Positions 20,401-31,760 of a stretch of 64,000 nt of DNA are shown piece by piece; position 1 is the first letter of the stretch, and every line of letters begins with the position of its first letter. The notes under the pieces are model-generated. The model saw only the letters and a list, made by a program, of their open reading frames with translations. It had not been told where the DNA came from and did no database searches. Source of the stretch: Colius striatus (Eukaryota > Chordata > Aves > Coliiformes > Coliidae); contig NC_084776.1 of the NCBI RefSeq assembly GCF_028858725.1, forward strand, positions 620,001-684,000. Direction: 5' to 3'. The position numbers and the translations under genes are program-made.

Positions 20401-23400
20401 CTGCAACGTGCCAGGACACCTTGGCCGCGGTGGGCATCCTGCTGGCATGGTGCAAAGGTGCAGTGTGGGGGTCTCAAGCTCCCCAGTCCCTCACGAGCAG
20501 CTCGCCAGGCTGGCCAGCGAGCTGTGCCTGTGCTCAGCCACAGCCTCTGCTTGCACACACAGTCACAACGTCCACCCTGGTGTGAGCCTGGCCTGGGGCT
20601 GATCCCCTCACTCCTGGCTGCTGCAAAAGTGTCCAGAGTTTCCTCCAAAAGCCTCGTGGTCACCCTGCTGCCCTGGCCTGGTCTGTGCTCATCTCCAGCC
20701 CAGAGAAACTCCTCCCGACAGCTGTGCCTGCAATGCCTCGTCCTGCACACCGGGCTCAGCCCGACACAGTCCCGTCACCACACGCTCCCCAGCGCCAGCA
20801 GGAGGGAGCCCCAGCGGCAGCACACACCCGGGGGTCTGCAGCTGCGGTGTCTGGGAGACGGGCAGCACAGACCCACGGGCAGCCAGCCCAGCCCGGGCCC
20901 CGCTGAGACCAGCCACCTGCTGTGTCCTGATCCTACCACAGTGTCCAAGGACACCACCAAGACGTTCTCCCAAGCTGCAAAGCCACAACAGGCAGCACGT
21001 CCTGCAGGCAGTGCCGGCAGAAAGCGCGTTCCGCTGACCCAGCCTGCCGTCAGGGCATCCCCTCACACACGGTGACACAGCCCAAGCTCAGAGCTGAGCA
21101 GGAGACGGGTGCTGAGCAATTCCCTGAGGTCACTCCCAGCCCGTGGCTCTGCCTGCACTGAGGCAGCCGCCTGCTGCTGCAACAGGCCTGCAGCGCGTTG
21201 CTGCGCTGGGGTCCGCCCGCGGGACACGGAGCTGGGGCCGGCCAAGGCACCACACACAGAGGCTGGCAGGAGCCTGTGCCCTCATGCCCGCTGCCTGGGA
21301 GCAGGGCAGTGAAGCAGATGGGCTCAGAAAGTGCCCTGGGGCAGCGGGAGAGCCTCCCCCAGCACCCGGGGGCTGCACGGCCATGCCCGGCACGGCTCAT
21401 CCACGTGACTGCTGCAACGTCCCCGCTTCGATCCGGCCACTGGCTCATGCTAATGACTGTCAACATGAAACAGAGGCCGTGAAGGGGAAGAAAATTACTC
21501 CCTGAAAAGGAATTGACTGATCCCCGTCATTTCTCAAGGAATCACTGACCTGTGAATATTTCATTACCCAAAATGCTGTGCCATCCATACAAAGCAGTGT
21601 GTCCAGTCCTGAGCAGCCACCAACCCCGAGCGGTGGTGGGGGACTGGGGTCGGGGTGCTCACCCCAGGACGTCCTCAGCCCCAGGAGGGACAAGCACTGC
21701 CATCACAGGAGCCGGTGGAGATGACAGGAGGTCGTACCTACTTCCCAGGATGGAGACCACTGTGGCCCCACAGAGAGCTGGGGCACAACAGGGGAATCGC
21801 TCCCCTGGGAATGAGCCGTGGAAGGAGGTGAGGAGCTGCAGAGGCCAGAGGTAGCAGCCACCACGCTTAATGTCTTCATTACTGAGGAGGCAGGGGAGGG
21901 GAGAGAGGCTGCTAATGGCATCTGCCTGGGATGCTCAAGTGGGAAGCGCTGCAACAAGCGGCAGGGCTGGAGAGTACAGGCAGGACCCCGGTGGCAGGAG
22001 CAACGCTGCAGAGGAGGCGGCAGGGCAGCTTGCTGGCACAGCAAAAAGGCTGTTTGTCCAGGCTGACACACACTGTCCTGGCACTTTCCACCCTCCCCTG
22101 CTCCAGGACCCTGTAAGAGGGGATCTGCCTCAGGCAGTGGGCTGCCAGGGGCCTGGGCACGGCTGGACGCTGCTTCCCCTCCACCTGCAGGAGCCTGGGC
22201 AAGAAGGACATGGTGTCAGCAACACCCAGGAGGAGGAAGGAGATGCCAGCGTGGGTGCCAGGCACAGACGTCCCCATGAGTCCCCGTCACCTCCTGCGTG
22301 GGGCAGGGGAGAGCATGGTCCGGCCCTGGCTCCTGGCTCTGCCAGTCAGAAACTTCGGAGCTGAGGCTGCATGAAATATTCATGAAGTAAATGGTGCAAT
22401 TTCATCTGCATTCAGCCAACTTCATGTATATTTCAGAGTATTATGAAATGATAATGTTGTGTAAGCGAGGCGAGGCAGGGGTGCTTGGGAGGGGGGTCCT
22501 GGCCACCCCCTGTGTGCATGGGGCTGACACGTCCCAGGCTCACACGTACCTGTGGCGCCGCGCCGGGGACGGACCGGGCTGTGTCACCGTCTGAGACGCG
22601 CCAGGATGGGGCTCACAGCGAGCAGGAGGATTGCAGCTCCGGGATGCACGGCACTCTCACCTGAGCAGCTCCTGGCATCGCCAGTGGGGCCAGGGCTCAC
22701 CCACAGCAGCTACCAGCAGATCTTTCTGGAGGGCAGCAGCCAGACTCGAACCCCAGCACAGACCTCCCTGGCACACCAGAGCGATGCAGGCCCGGCACAC
22801 GCCGTGTTGTCCGGGATTCCCGGCAGCGCTTGGTCCCCAGCGGCAACTACAGGGTTTAGGACAGGCGGGTACATGAGGCACAAGCTTGGCTGCGGAGCCC
22901 AGTGATGGGACAGGCTGCAGAGGACCCGAGTCCTTGGCAGCATCAGCCTGAGTGACCTGGTCCTCCTGAGCCCTGTAGACACCAGGGGTTTGGACGTGGG
23001 TGCCCAGGCACCATATGGCTCTGCACACCAGGGCAATCAAGCCATGCTGGAGACTGAGCCATCCTGGAGGGCAACTATTGTCTCCCCACTGCTGGCAAGG
23101 GCTGGCAGCTCTAGAGAGCAGCCGCTGCTCTGGGAAGGGGCAGGATGTCGGCCATGGTGAGCCAGAGCGTGGGGCTGCCAGCTCCCAGCCCTCCCCAGCC
23201 GGGCATGAGTCCCCATGACACGAGTCATGACACGAGTGCAGCATTGGGCTCATTTCCTCAGCTGCTCCTGCCTAAGGACCCGCACTCTGCCGGCAACCAT
23301 GGCCCTTGCACAGCACTGCCAGACCTGCCGGCAGCTGGGGTCAGCTCAGCTGCATCCACACAGCTCAAAACACAGCGAGCAGCAGGACAACAGCCACATC

Positions 23401-26400
23401 CACCAGCCTCACAGCTCCCCTGCAAGTACACCAGCTCCAGCCACCATCCCAATACCTGCCCTGCAGCTCACAAGTCCGTGAGGAGCCCAGCTAGCCCTGC
23501 CTGGCCCTTCGCCTTGCTCCTGCAAGCCCTTTGCACCCAGCAGCTCACCCACAGCTCGCTGGCATTGCCACAGGGCCACGATGCCGGGCTCTGTCACACG
23601 TGGTTGCCGGGGGAGCCGTGGGCTGCGTGTGCCCCGGACACGCACTCGCCCACAGCCCTCGCTAATAGGCAGGCGGGAGCATAATTTTTCCTCTAATTAC
23701 ATATTCAGCACTTCTGAGAAAATGAGATTTTGGTAATTCAATTGGACTGAGGAGCAGGGCCGTAATAAAATGAAATTTGTAACAATCGCGCAGTTAAATT
23801 AGTTAAATGGAGAGGAAGGAGCTGTGGAAAATTGACCCCTCGATCTCCTAAAGACTAATCAGACATTTGAACCGAGTTGCGCTAACAAAGCCCCCGGGGT
23901 GCTGCGGCGGCAGCGTGAGAGGAGAGCTGGAAAACAGCTGGGACCCTGCAGTGCCATGGAGGGGACCTCCGGCTGGGACGGGGTGGGTTTGGCAGGGAGG
24001 ATGCCAGGGTACGAGGCCAGTGCCATGCCCTCTGCGGCACTGGCCCTCACTAGGACTTGCTGATGGCCACGGAACCGACCAGCTCCTGGACACATCTTTG
24101 CAGGCACCGGGGCATGAGAATGCACAGAGGACAGTGGGTGGTCCCTGTCTGCTGAGGGATCAGCCTTGAATGGGAACCACCACCACAAGGACACCAAGGC
24201 AGGGATGGGCACGGCACTGGGCAGCTGCACCGGTCGGGAGAGGAGCATCCTGCGAGCTGCAGGGGCTCTGCAGCAGGTACAAAGTAATTAGCCTCAATAT
24301 TTATCTTGTTGTTCGTCTTTTTTAGTTTCTTTTTTCTTGTGAAAGAAAAGGAGAAAAAGATGAGTTTCTCATTTGCAAGTTAATTAGTCTAATTAGCTCT
24401 AATTAAGAGCTCCCCACACAATGCAGATCACAAATAAGCTGCCACTGTCGCCTGCTCCCGCTCTTCTCTCCCCACTTTTGATTTGATACCGGAGCTGTTT
24501 GAAGGCTGCGTTTGGTGCTGTGGATGGGGAGAGGCCGCGTGGGTCACACGTGGGATCCCCCGCCTGGGGCTGCTCCCTCCACAGCCGCTGTCTCCAGCCA
24601 TGCTCGGGGACAGCCCTACTGCTGCTCCCCCTGTGACCTCATCCTAGGGCCAGAGCTCAGCTCAGCCCGGGGCTCTCCAACTCCCTGCACCGAAAAAGGA
24701 CCTGCATGTCCCTCCCCTGCTTCCCTCCCTGGGCAGCTGTGGTCTGCACCAGAGGCTGTGCCCCCACTCCCAAGGTGGCCACACGGCCAGCACAGGGGCA
24801 GCCAGGGCAGGCTGGGGCACAGGGGCAGCCGGTCACGGCACACAGCTTCCTGATGTACTGCCCCGGCACTGCCGTCCCCTCTTCTCCCCAGCTCTGCCAT
24901 GGCTTGGCTGGATGGGAAGGTGATGTCGGGGGGAGGACAGGCCAGGCAGTGTGTCCCCCACCCCGCCTGCCCCCCGCGCTGCCGGGAGGAGCTGCCGCGA
25001 GGCGCGGGCAGCCGCAGCAATCACGGCAGCTTATGTGTCATTTTCTACTCGGGTAACGCCAGCAGTGAGGGATCGCTGCGAGGAGACGAGGGGAAAATCA
25101 TGACAAAGTGCTGCAAGCCCGCTGCTTTGGTGAGGGGGAGCGTGAGCAGCCAGACCTGCTGCTGAGCATGCTGGTGGCTACACCCGCAGCGAGCCCCTCA
25201 GCCAGCACGGCCTGGCCACAGCGCCTGGGTGCTGGCCACACGGCCACCCTGGCTCTGCAGACACTGCAGCCCCAGCACCCACTCCATGCTGTGGGAGCCC
25301 TCCCGGGAGTGAGTGTGGCACAGTGGCTCCTGGATGGAAGAGGAACAGCTGAGACTCCCATGAGTGGGGATGTGACACAGCTCTGCAGGTGCTGACCCCG
25401 ACAGGTCCCCAAACCACCTGCCTTCCCTGGCAGAACCAGCCTGTCCCATGCAACAAAACCTCGCCAGCACTGGCACAGAGACAAGGGCTGCTCCTAGGAC
25501 CACCCCCAGCACTTGCCTCCCCCACCTGGGTCTCCTTCCAGCACTCATCTCACTCTGTTTAATCGGTTATTGCTGCTCACACCAGGCTGGATAGGATGGT
25601 GCTGATGCTGTGCAAACTCCGTCTGGGAGATCCAAGTGGCAGCACAGCCGGGAGCTGCTGGATGCTCAGGAAGGCACCAGGGGGCAAAGTGAGAAGCCAG
25701 GTGGGAGGATACCGGGGCTTGGGATCAGGGAACCACACCTGACCCCCAGGCAGGCAATGCCTGAGGCCCTGGGGGATGCCTGTCCTGCAGCAGCCACCAC
25801 AAACCCTGTCAACTCACTGCAACGCGGCCTTTCATCCCTCCCTGGCCAGACTGTGCCCAGGCCAACACCTCCCCTAACTGGGGTTGGCAGCGGGGGCTGC
25901 TCCTGGGCTCTTCTTGGGGGCTGCTGTTTCCCTCCTCAGCCCAACTCCTGCCCCCAACAACCTGCTTCAGGGCTGGATGAGGCTGGGCTGGCCTGGCTGC
26001 CGTGGCCCCAGAAGCAATGTTTGACATGGCTTTGCACGGGCTCAGAGCTTCCTCTGCCCCACTACCCCAGCCTGGGCATCCCAGCATTGGGCAGAGCCAG
26101 CTTTCCTCAGAGGTTTGGCTCCCTCCTCTGCCAAGGCACCTTTCCCAGTGTTCCCTGAAGCCAGCACTTTCCCAAGCCCCGTGCTGTGCCTGCTTGCCAG
26201 TACCAGCTGCACCTAACACCCTTTCTGAGGGGCCATTGTGCCCCTCAGAGCCCCAGCTGCTCAGCAGCTCCAGCACGGAAGCTTGTGACTTCCCAGATGC
26301 TGCCCTGGGAATGGGCAGCATGGCTCCTGCTCCCCACAGAGCCGCAGTGCCCATGGGTCAGTGCTGCCAAAGCCCCTCCAGCACCACAGACACAAAGCAC

Positions 26401-26990
26401 CCACGTGCAGGAGCCCTGTCTGGGGGTAACAGCAGGGTCTGGGCAGGAGCTGGTGGCAGCTGGGGAGCAAAGTCACTGCCATGACTCTGCAGATCCCCGG
26501 TGAAGCGCGAAGTCCGCCGGGCTCAGCCCCGGCAACCTGCACCCAGCATCTCGCTCAGCCCCGGCTGCAAACCCCAGACCTGTCCTGGCCCTGGGACAAC
26601 GCAGCAAAACCTGGTTTCGGACGCACTTTCCTCTTTGGAGGCTGTGGCCTGGGTGACAGCGGCCATGGCTGGGGGCTGCCAGGGCTGGGGGCGGTGGGAG
26701 CCAGCGTGGGTACCCTGCACCTGCCTTCTAATTAGCCCTTCTTCTTTGTTAAACCCCTCCACCGCCTGCCTGCAACGCTTTAGAGAATGATAGATACTAA
26801 ATCTAATTTAATCTACTCATTCACCCATCACTACAGTACTAAAATAGGATATACCTATAAAAAGAGCATCGCCAGGCAGTGTGGGCCTAAATTACAGCTA
26901 TTGTGGGAAAACCAGCTTTGCAAAGCTAAAATTAATGTCAGTGTTTTCAATATATGTAAAGGGGAAAAAAAGGAAAAGGTGGGTTTTGCA
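17403..26990 (-). other. RBFOX3: RBFOX3 5' intronic sequence, left part
   Basis: No convincing coding exon. The sequence is GC-rich with AT-rich islands at about 17925-17965, 18895-18970, 19495-19620, 20065-20125, 21440-21570, 22365-22465, 23665-23880, 24280-24500 and 26735-26985. These are rich in TAAT/ATTA words and are candidates for conserved non-coding elements. A strong minus-strand donor, CACAG|GTACGT, lies at 22550/22549 next to a small CpG cluster. Long open frames here have no recognisable domain. Confidence 0.6.
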
Positions 26991-27049
26991 GCTTTCGAGC
27001 CCGTCCTGCACCGCGCCAGCGAGGCGGCCGCTGCAGTGCGGGCATCGGC

Positions 27050-27458
27050 CGGGGCCCACAGTCGTGCCGGGGCCTGCAGCCGTGCCAGAGCCTGCAGCTG
27101 CACCAGAGCCTGCAGCCATGCCAGGGCCTGCAGCCATGCCGGGGCCTGCAGCCATGCCGGGGCCTGCAGCTGCACCAGAGCCTGCAGCCATGCCGGGGCC
27201 TGCAGCTGCACCAGAGCCCGCAGCCATGCCGGGGCCTGCAGCCGTGCCAGAGCCTGCAGCCATGCCGGGGCCTGCAGCTGCACCAGAGCCCGCAGCCGTG
27301 CTGGGGCCTGCAGCTGTACCGGGGCCCGCAGCTGTACCGGGGCCCGCAGCTGTGCTGGGGCCTGCAGCTGCACCAGAGCCCGCAGTCGTGCTGGAGCCCA
27401 CAGCCGCAACGGGACCTGCAGCCATGCCAGGGCCTGCAGCTGCACCAGGCGCAAGCTG
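27050..27458. repeat. 18-bp minisatellite (unit GGGGCCTGCAGCCATGCC)
   Basis: About 22 tandem units of 18 bp with substitutions at a few fixed positions (CCATGCC / CTGCACC / CCGTGCC; GGGGCC / AGAGCC). Because 18 is a multiple of 3 and stops are absent, several frames stay open on both strands and give fake PGPAAM or LQAPAW hexapeptide repeats. Confidence 0.95.
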
Positions 27459-30440
27459 GGTGAGAACCTGGGTTTGGGTTTGACATGAACCCGCTGCTGC
27501 AACACGCTACGATACTGCTCGGAATAGACTTCCCTCCCTAAAAACACAATATGCTAAACTTGGCAGCGGCCCTTTTGGAAAGGAATTTTCCAAGCAGCCT
27601 TTTGCAGAGGCTGTTTCCCGCCGGGCTCGGTGCTGCTCAGCGCCGTGGGCTGAGCGGGGTGGTGTGACCGTGGGCATTGGGGCTGTCCCTGGTGAGCGGC
27701 ACCTCAGGGACACTTTTGGTTTCAGCCTCCCTGTACATCGCCCTGTGCCCACGTCCAGCCCCACACACACATCACTGACTGCACCAGGCTCAAACACTGA
27801 TGCTGAGCCTCAGAGTCTGGGTCTGTTTTGGGTCAGCACCGTGCCTCATCCTGGAGGAATTAGCTGCTCACTTGTAATTACAGCAGAGACGCTTTATAAG
27901 CAGCAACTGATTCCTCTGATAATGAAATGAAGTCACCAAAGTCTCCCTCTGCCCTCAGGTCCTCTCTGAGCAAGAGCTGAACATTCCTGCCAAGCCCCAC
28001 TGAAGGATGCCGCGTTCTGCCTGTCCCACCGGCACGGGCTGCTCCGCCATGGGCAGGCACCCACCGTCCTCCTGCCTCCCTGGGAGCCTCGGTGCTGGAG
28101 CATGGCAAGGCCAGGTGGAACCCACCATGCAGAGTGCCACAAACCACAGCTCCTCTGGGCAGGACCGAGGCGGCTGCACAGCTGCAGGAGGGAGCTGAGT
28201 TGAGCTGAGTGGGCTATGAGGCCCCCACTGCCGCCTGGCTGGAGCCATTTGCGCTGCCAGAGCCCAGCAGTAGCTGGATTTGCCCTGGCCCTGGCTATTC
28301 AAAGTTTAGCAGACAACTGCATTCCCTGGTCATTGCTTCAAATATCAGCACTGTGGAAAACGACAGGACTGGGGAGCTACAAAACACGAGCAGCCTCCTT
28401 AGGAGCAAACACAGCCACCACCACTGAGTTCTCTGAGGGTACAGTACATGCCCAAAGGGCATAAGGCCAGTTACTGCGCCCTATCCAGATGTGCATCCTG
28501 GTACAGGAGGAGCTGGTGGCCAGCACAGGCCCTGCAGGCTGTGCCCACCCAGGTCTGATGCACAGACACCTGTCTTCCTACATACACACACTCCAGCCAG
28601 GGAACCATAACCCAGAGGGTCTAAACTGCACCACAGACCCCATGTCACAACACCTCTGGGGAGAGTTGGTTAAGCCTCTCCAGGCACAGCTGGCTGTGCA
28701 GAGGTGAGCGGAGCCTGTGGGCAGAGGCAGCATTGCTCTCCATGTGCTCCCTTAGCAAAAGTGTGCACATCTGAAATCCAGAGCGAATTCAGAGCTAAAC
28801 CCCAGGCAGGACGAAGGGCCTGTGCCCCTTCCCCACATGACGGCTGTCGGTGACGTCCCTCTGCCTGAAGCCCCATGGTGACACACGTCAGGAACACCCC
28901 GTTCCCTGAGTGCTGGGTGCAGAACCTCAGCAAGGGACAAGTCCCAGGAAGAGGACGGAGATTCTGGCCTCCATTGCACTCATTAGCTGGGTGAAAATCC
29001 AACTCCAAATCTCTTAATAAAAATCCTCCTTCCTGGCTCACAAGTCCAAGGCTGCTGCCAAGGAACAGGAGGCTTCTGGGAGAGCGTGGAGGAAGAGGCA
29101 CTAAACACGACAGCAAAATTATAACAAACAGAGAAATGGGGGAACCAGGAGTTGCTGGGCACAGAGAGTCATACACCACGAGAAAGCTTCTCCTTCCCAG
29201 GGACCTAAACTCCACTGGTGTGCAGCCCAGCTGGGTGCCGGCAGCAGCCCATGTGTGCCCACAACACCACCAGCCGCAGCCCCAGGAGCCGCTGGGCAGC
29301 ACAGTCGGGCCGTGCTGGAGCATTCAAGGGGTGGGCAGCACAGCCGAGACCCTCGTGGCATCAGAGGACGAGGGGATGATGGCTGGAGGGAGAAATCTCC
29401 CACACTGCCATCCACTCCAGTCAGAGGCCCCAGGCCCTGTGCTGGCTGCAGTTCAAAGCATCACTGTCCTCCCTTGAGAGGGACAGAAAACCTCCCTGGG
29501 GTCAGGTGGGGGTCTGGGGACGGTTTCTGCCCTGTGTCAGGTGTGCCTTGGCTGCTGAGCAGCTATCACGAGGACCTCGGTGCAGCCTGGGGAACCCGAG
29601 ACCAAAATCCAGCCCAGCCCCAGCTCTCCCCAAGCCTTTGCCTGCAGGAGGGTGCAATAAATCACGCACCCGTCTTGGCTGGCCTCTGCAGCAGCCCCGG
29701 CGTGAGCCCCGGCCCCGTGTGCGCCTGCTGCCGCCGCCCTTGTGTAATCAGCCCCAGCTCCAGCCTGGACCCCACCGGCAGCGTGGCCACGCTCCGGGCA
29801 CCAGCCCTCTGGGACACAGGCCATGGATATCTCAAGGGACCGAAACGCTGCTGAGCCGTTCCCAGCTGGGGCAGGAAGGTTTTCCCCCGCGCCGCCCGTC
29901 CTGAGCTGCCGGGCCAGCCGCGCAGGCCACGCCGAGTGCCGCGAGGATGCCATGAATTTTTAAACTCCTGAAAGCACAAATGGAGCAGTTTGCTGGGCTG
30001 GGAGACAGGATTTCCGACGCAGCAAAGAGGCTTTTGAAGAAAACGCTGCCTCTCCCGAGCTGCCCTGCCCCTGGGGATGATGAGCCCGGAAAGCCGGCAT
30101 GTTGGGTACAGCACGGGACCTGAGGGCTGCCCCACAAGACAGCACGCCCTGGACAGAAGTTAAGGACCAAAGTGACAGCCCAGGCACCCTCTGGCCAGGC
30201 TGCCTGGTCCTGGGGCTCACCCAGACCCACTGCCCTCCCGGGTCCCTCTGCAGCACCTTCCTCTTGACAGCAAGACAAATCCACACACGCTCGACCCCGC
30301 GGCCCAGCTGCAGACACGCGTGACGTGATGGCACACATGCACACACGTGTGTGTGCACAAGCTCATCACCTTCCCTTCTCCCTAGAGGCTGCTCAGGCCA
30401 TGCAGGAGCCTCCTTCCTTTATCCGAGCATCCATCATCAC
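27459..30440 (-). other. RBFOX3: RBFOX3 intronic sequence between the 18-bp repeat and the CpG-rich interval
   Basis: Non-coding by inspection. An AT-rich patch lies at about 27855-27935. A self-complementary run of CACACA and GTGTGTG lies at about 30330-30358. No RNA gene or mobile element is recognised. Confidence 0.5.
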
Positions 30441-31760
30441 CCCTCGCCTCTGCTGAGCGGCAGCCGCACCAAGGCAGGAACGCGCTGGACCTGCGCCGGC
30501 GGCTCTGCTGCCGCACTGCCCTCGGCTCCACCACGCTCCAGCCCCGCTCGCGCTCCCGCTGCCTCGGCACAGACACCGGAGCAGCCCCAGAGGAACCACG
30601 GCCGGGGACCACGAGCCACCACTGCAACACAACTCGCCGGTACCGCGGGGCTGGAGCCAGAGAGGCCCCGTGGCCAGGGAGGAAGCAGTTAAGCTCTGAG
30701 CCTCTGCCGAGAGGGAACTGACCAGAAACACGTGTGAACCGGAAAGCAAATAACAAATAAATCCCCCAGAGAGGGTGACTTACCTGTTGGAGGTAGAGGA
30801 AGGCTGGAGGACAGGGGAGAGAGTGAGGAAGCATGCCTGAGTTGGAGACAAGGAGGCAGCCCGAGTTAGCCATGGAGCACAGCATGTGTCGACAGGTAGC
30901 CGTGAAGCTGCTCGCGGGTCCGTCCTCTTCCGCACACCGCTATCCTCGTCTTCCCGGCTCGCCCCTCGGGCTCTCCCCTCCTCGGCCGTCCCTCCCGACC
31001 CCTCGGCGCTAGTTAGGAGGGATTCATCTGCGGCAGGCTGGCTGTGCCCTGCGCCCCGCAGCTGCGCCCGGCTCTTCACTTCGGTGCCATTAGACACTGG
31101 CACTGAGCGCACGGTCTGCAAAGGGTGTGTGTGAGCCAGAGCGGGAGCGGGGAGAGAGAAAGGAAGGGGAGGAGGAAGGGAGAGAGGGCGAGGGAGCGAA
31201 ATAAAAGGGGTGGGAGTTGGAGGAGGAGGGGGGAGTCCCCTGTGCATTCAGACATCAAACAGAGCTCTGTACAAAATGAAGAGAATCCGTAATGACATGA
31301 GAACAGCTGATCCCGCACTTAACCCCTCCACCGCCGCCACCGCTCGCAGATGGCTTCCCCACCGCCTGGGCAGCCCTCGGGGGAGAGGCTGGGCAGGATG
31401 GGGCTGTACTGGCAGAACTGTCTCCCTTCCCAGCACCGGCTCCCGAGGGGAGGAGGAAGAGTCTTACCGGGAGTTTCGGCGGGCGCCCCGGGAAGCAGCG
31501 CGGAGCAGGCAGCACGCGCAGCCCCCGCGACAGCAGCGCCTCGACGGGACTCCCCCAGGCACACGCAGCCGGACACGTGCACACGCACCACGCTCTCCCC
31601 GGGAGACACACGCAGACAGGGACGGGCAGGGAGCCATGCAGCAGACCCAGCTCCGCCTCCCCGGAGAGGCACATACCTGCTCACGCCTGCAGCCCCGCAG
31701 CACGCGCAGCCCCGCGCTGCAACGCCACAGCCACAGGGCCGGCACCCACCGGCCTTCCCT
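30440..31760 (-). promoter_or_regulatory. RBFOX3: CpG-rich interval, candidate alternative RBFOX3 promoter
   Basis: CG dinucleotides are much denser here than in the flanking 10 kb, with clusters at 30460-30650, 30890-31080 and 31320-31720. It encloses a candidate exon with a strong minus-strand donor (30784). On the minus strand a long CT-rich tract (about 31135-31250) precedes TTTGCAG at about 31116-31122. The start site is not determinable by eye. A TATA-like AAATAAAAGGGG at 31200-31211 reads on the plus strand, so divergent transcription is also possible. Confidence 0.4.
30784..30885 (-). CDS. RBFOX3: Candidate alternative N-terminal exon of RBFOX3
   Basis: An open frame from ATG 30885 to a near-perfect donor CAACAG|GTAAGT encodes 34 residues, beginning MLCSMANSGCLLVSNSG and ending FLYLQQ. 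The donor is in phase 0, and the MAQ exon starts in phase 0 with [11 protein letters not shown], so the join ...[12 protein letters not shown] is in frame and would give about 370 aa. RBFOX1 has an analogous brain-type first exon ending in ...LIQ before GNQE. The peptide itself is not recognisably conserved, and the ATG context is weak (C at -3). It could be an untranslated leader exon instead. Confidence 0.45.

Noticed and set aside
26787-27547. Long open frames on both strands with Ala/Pro/Gln repeats
   Set aside because: They come from the 18-bp minisatellite; open in several frames at once and with no unique domain.
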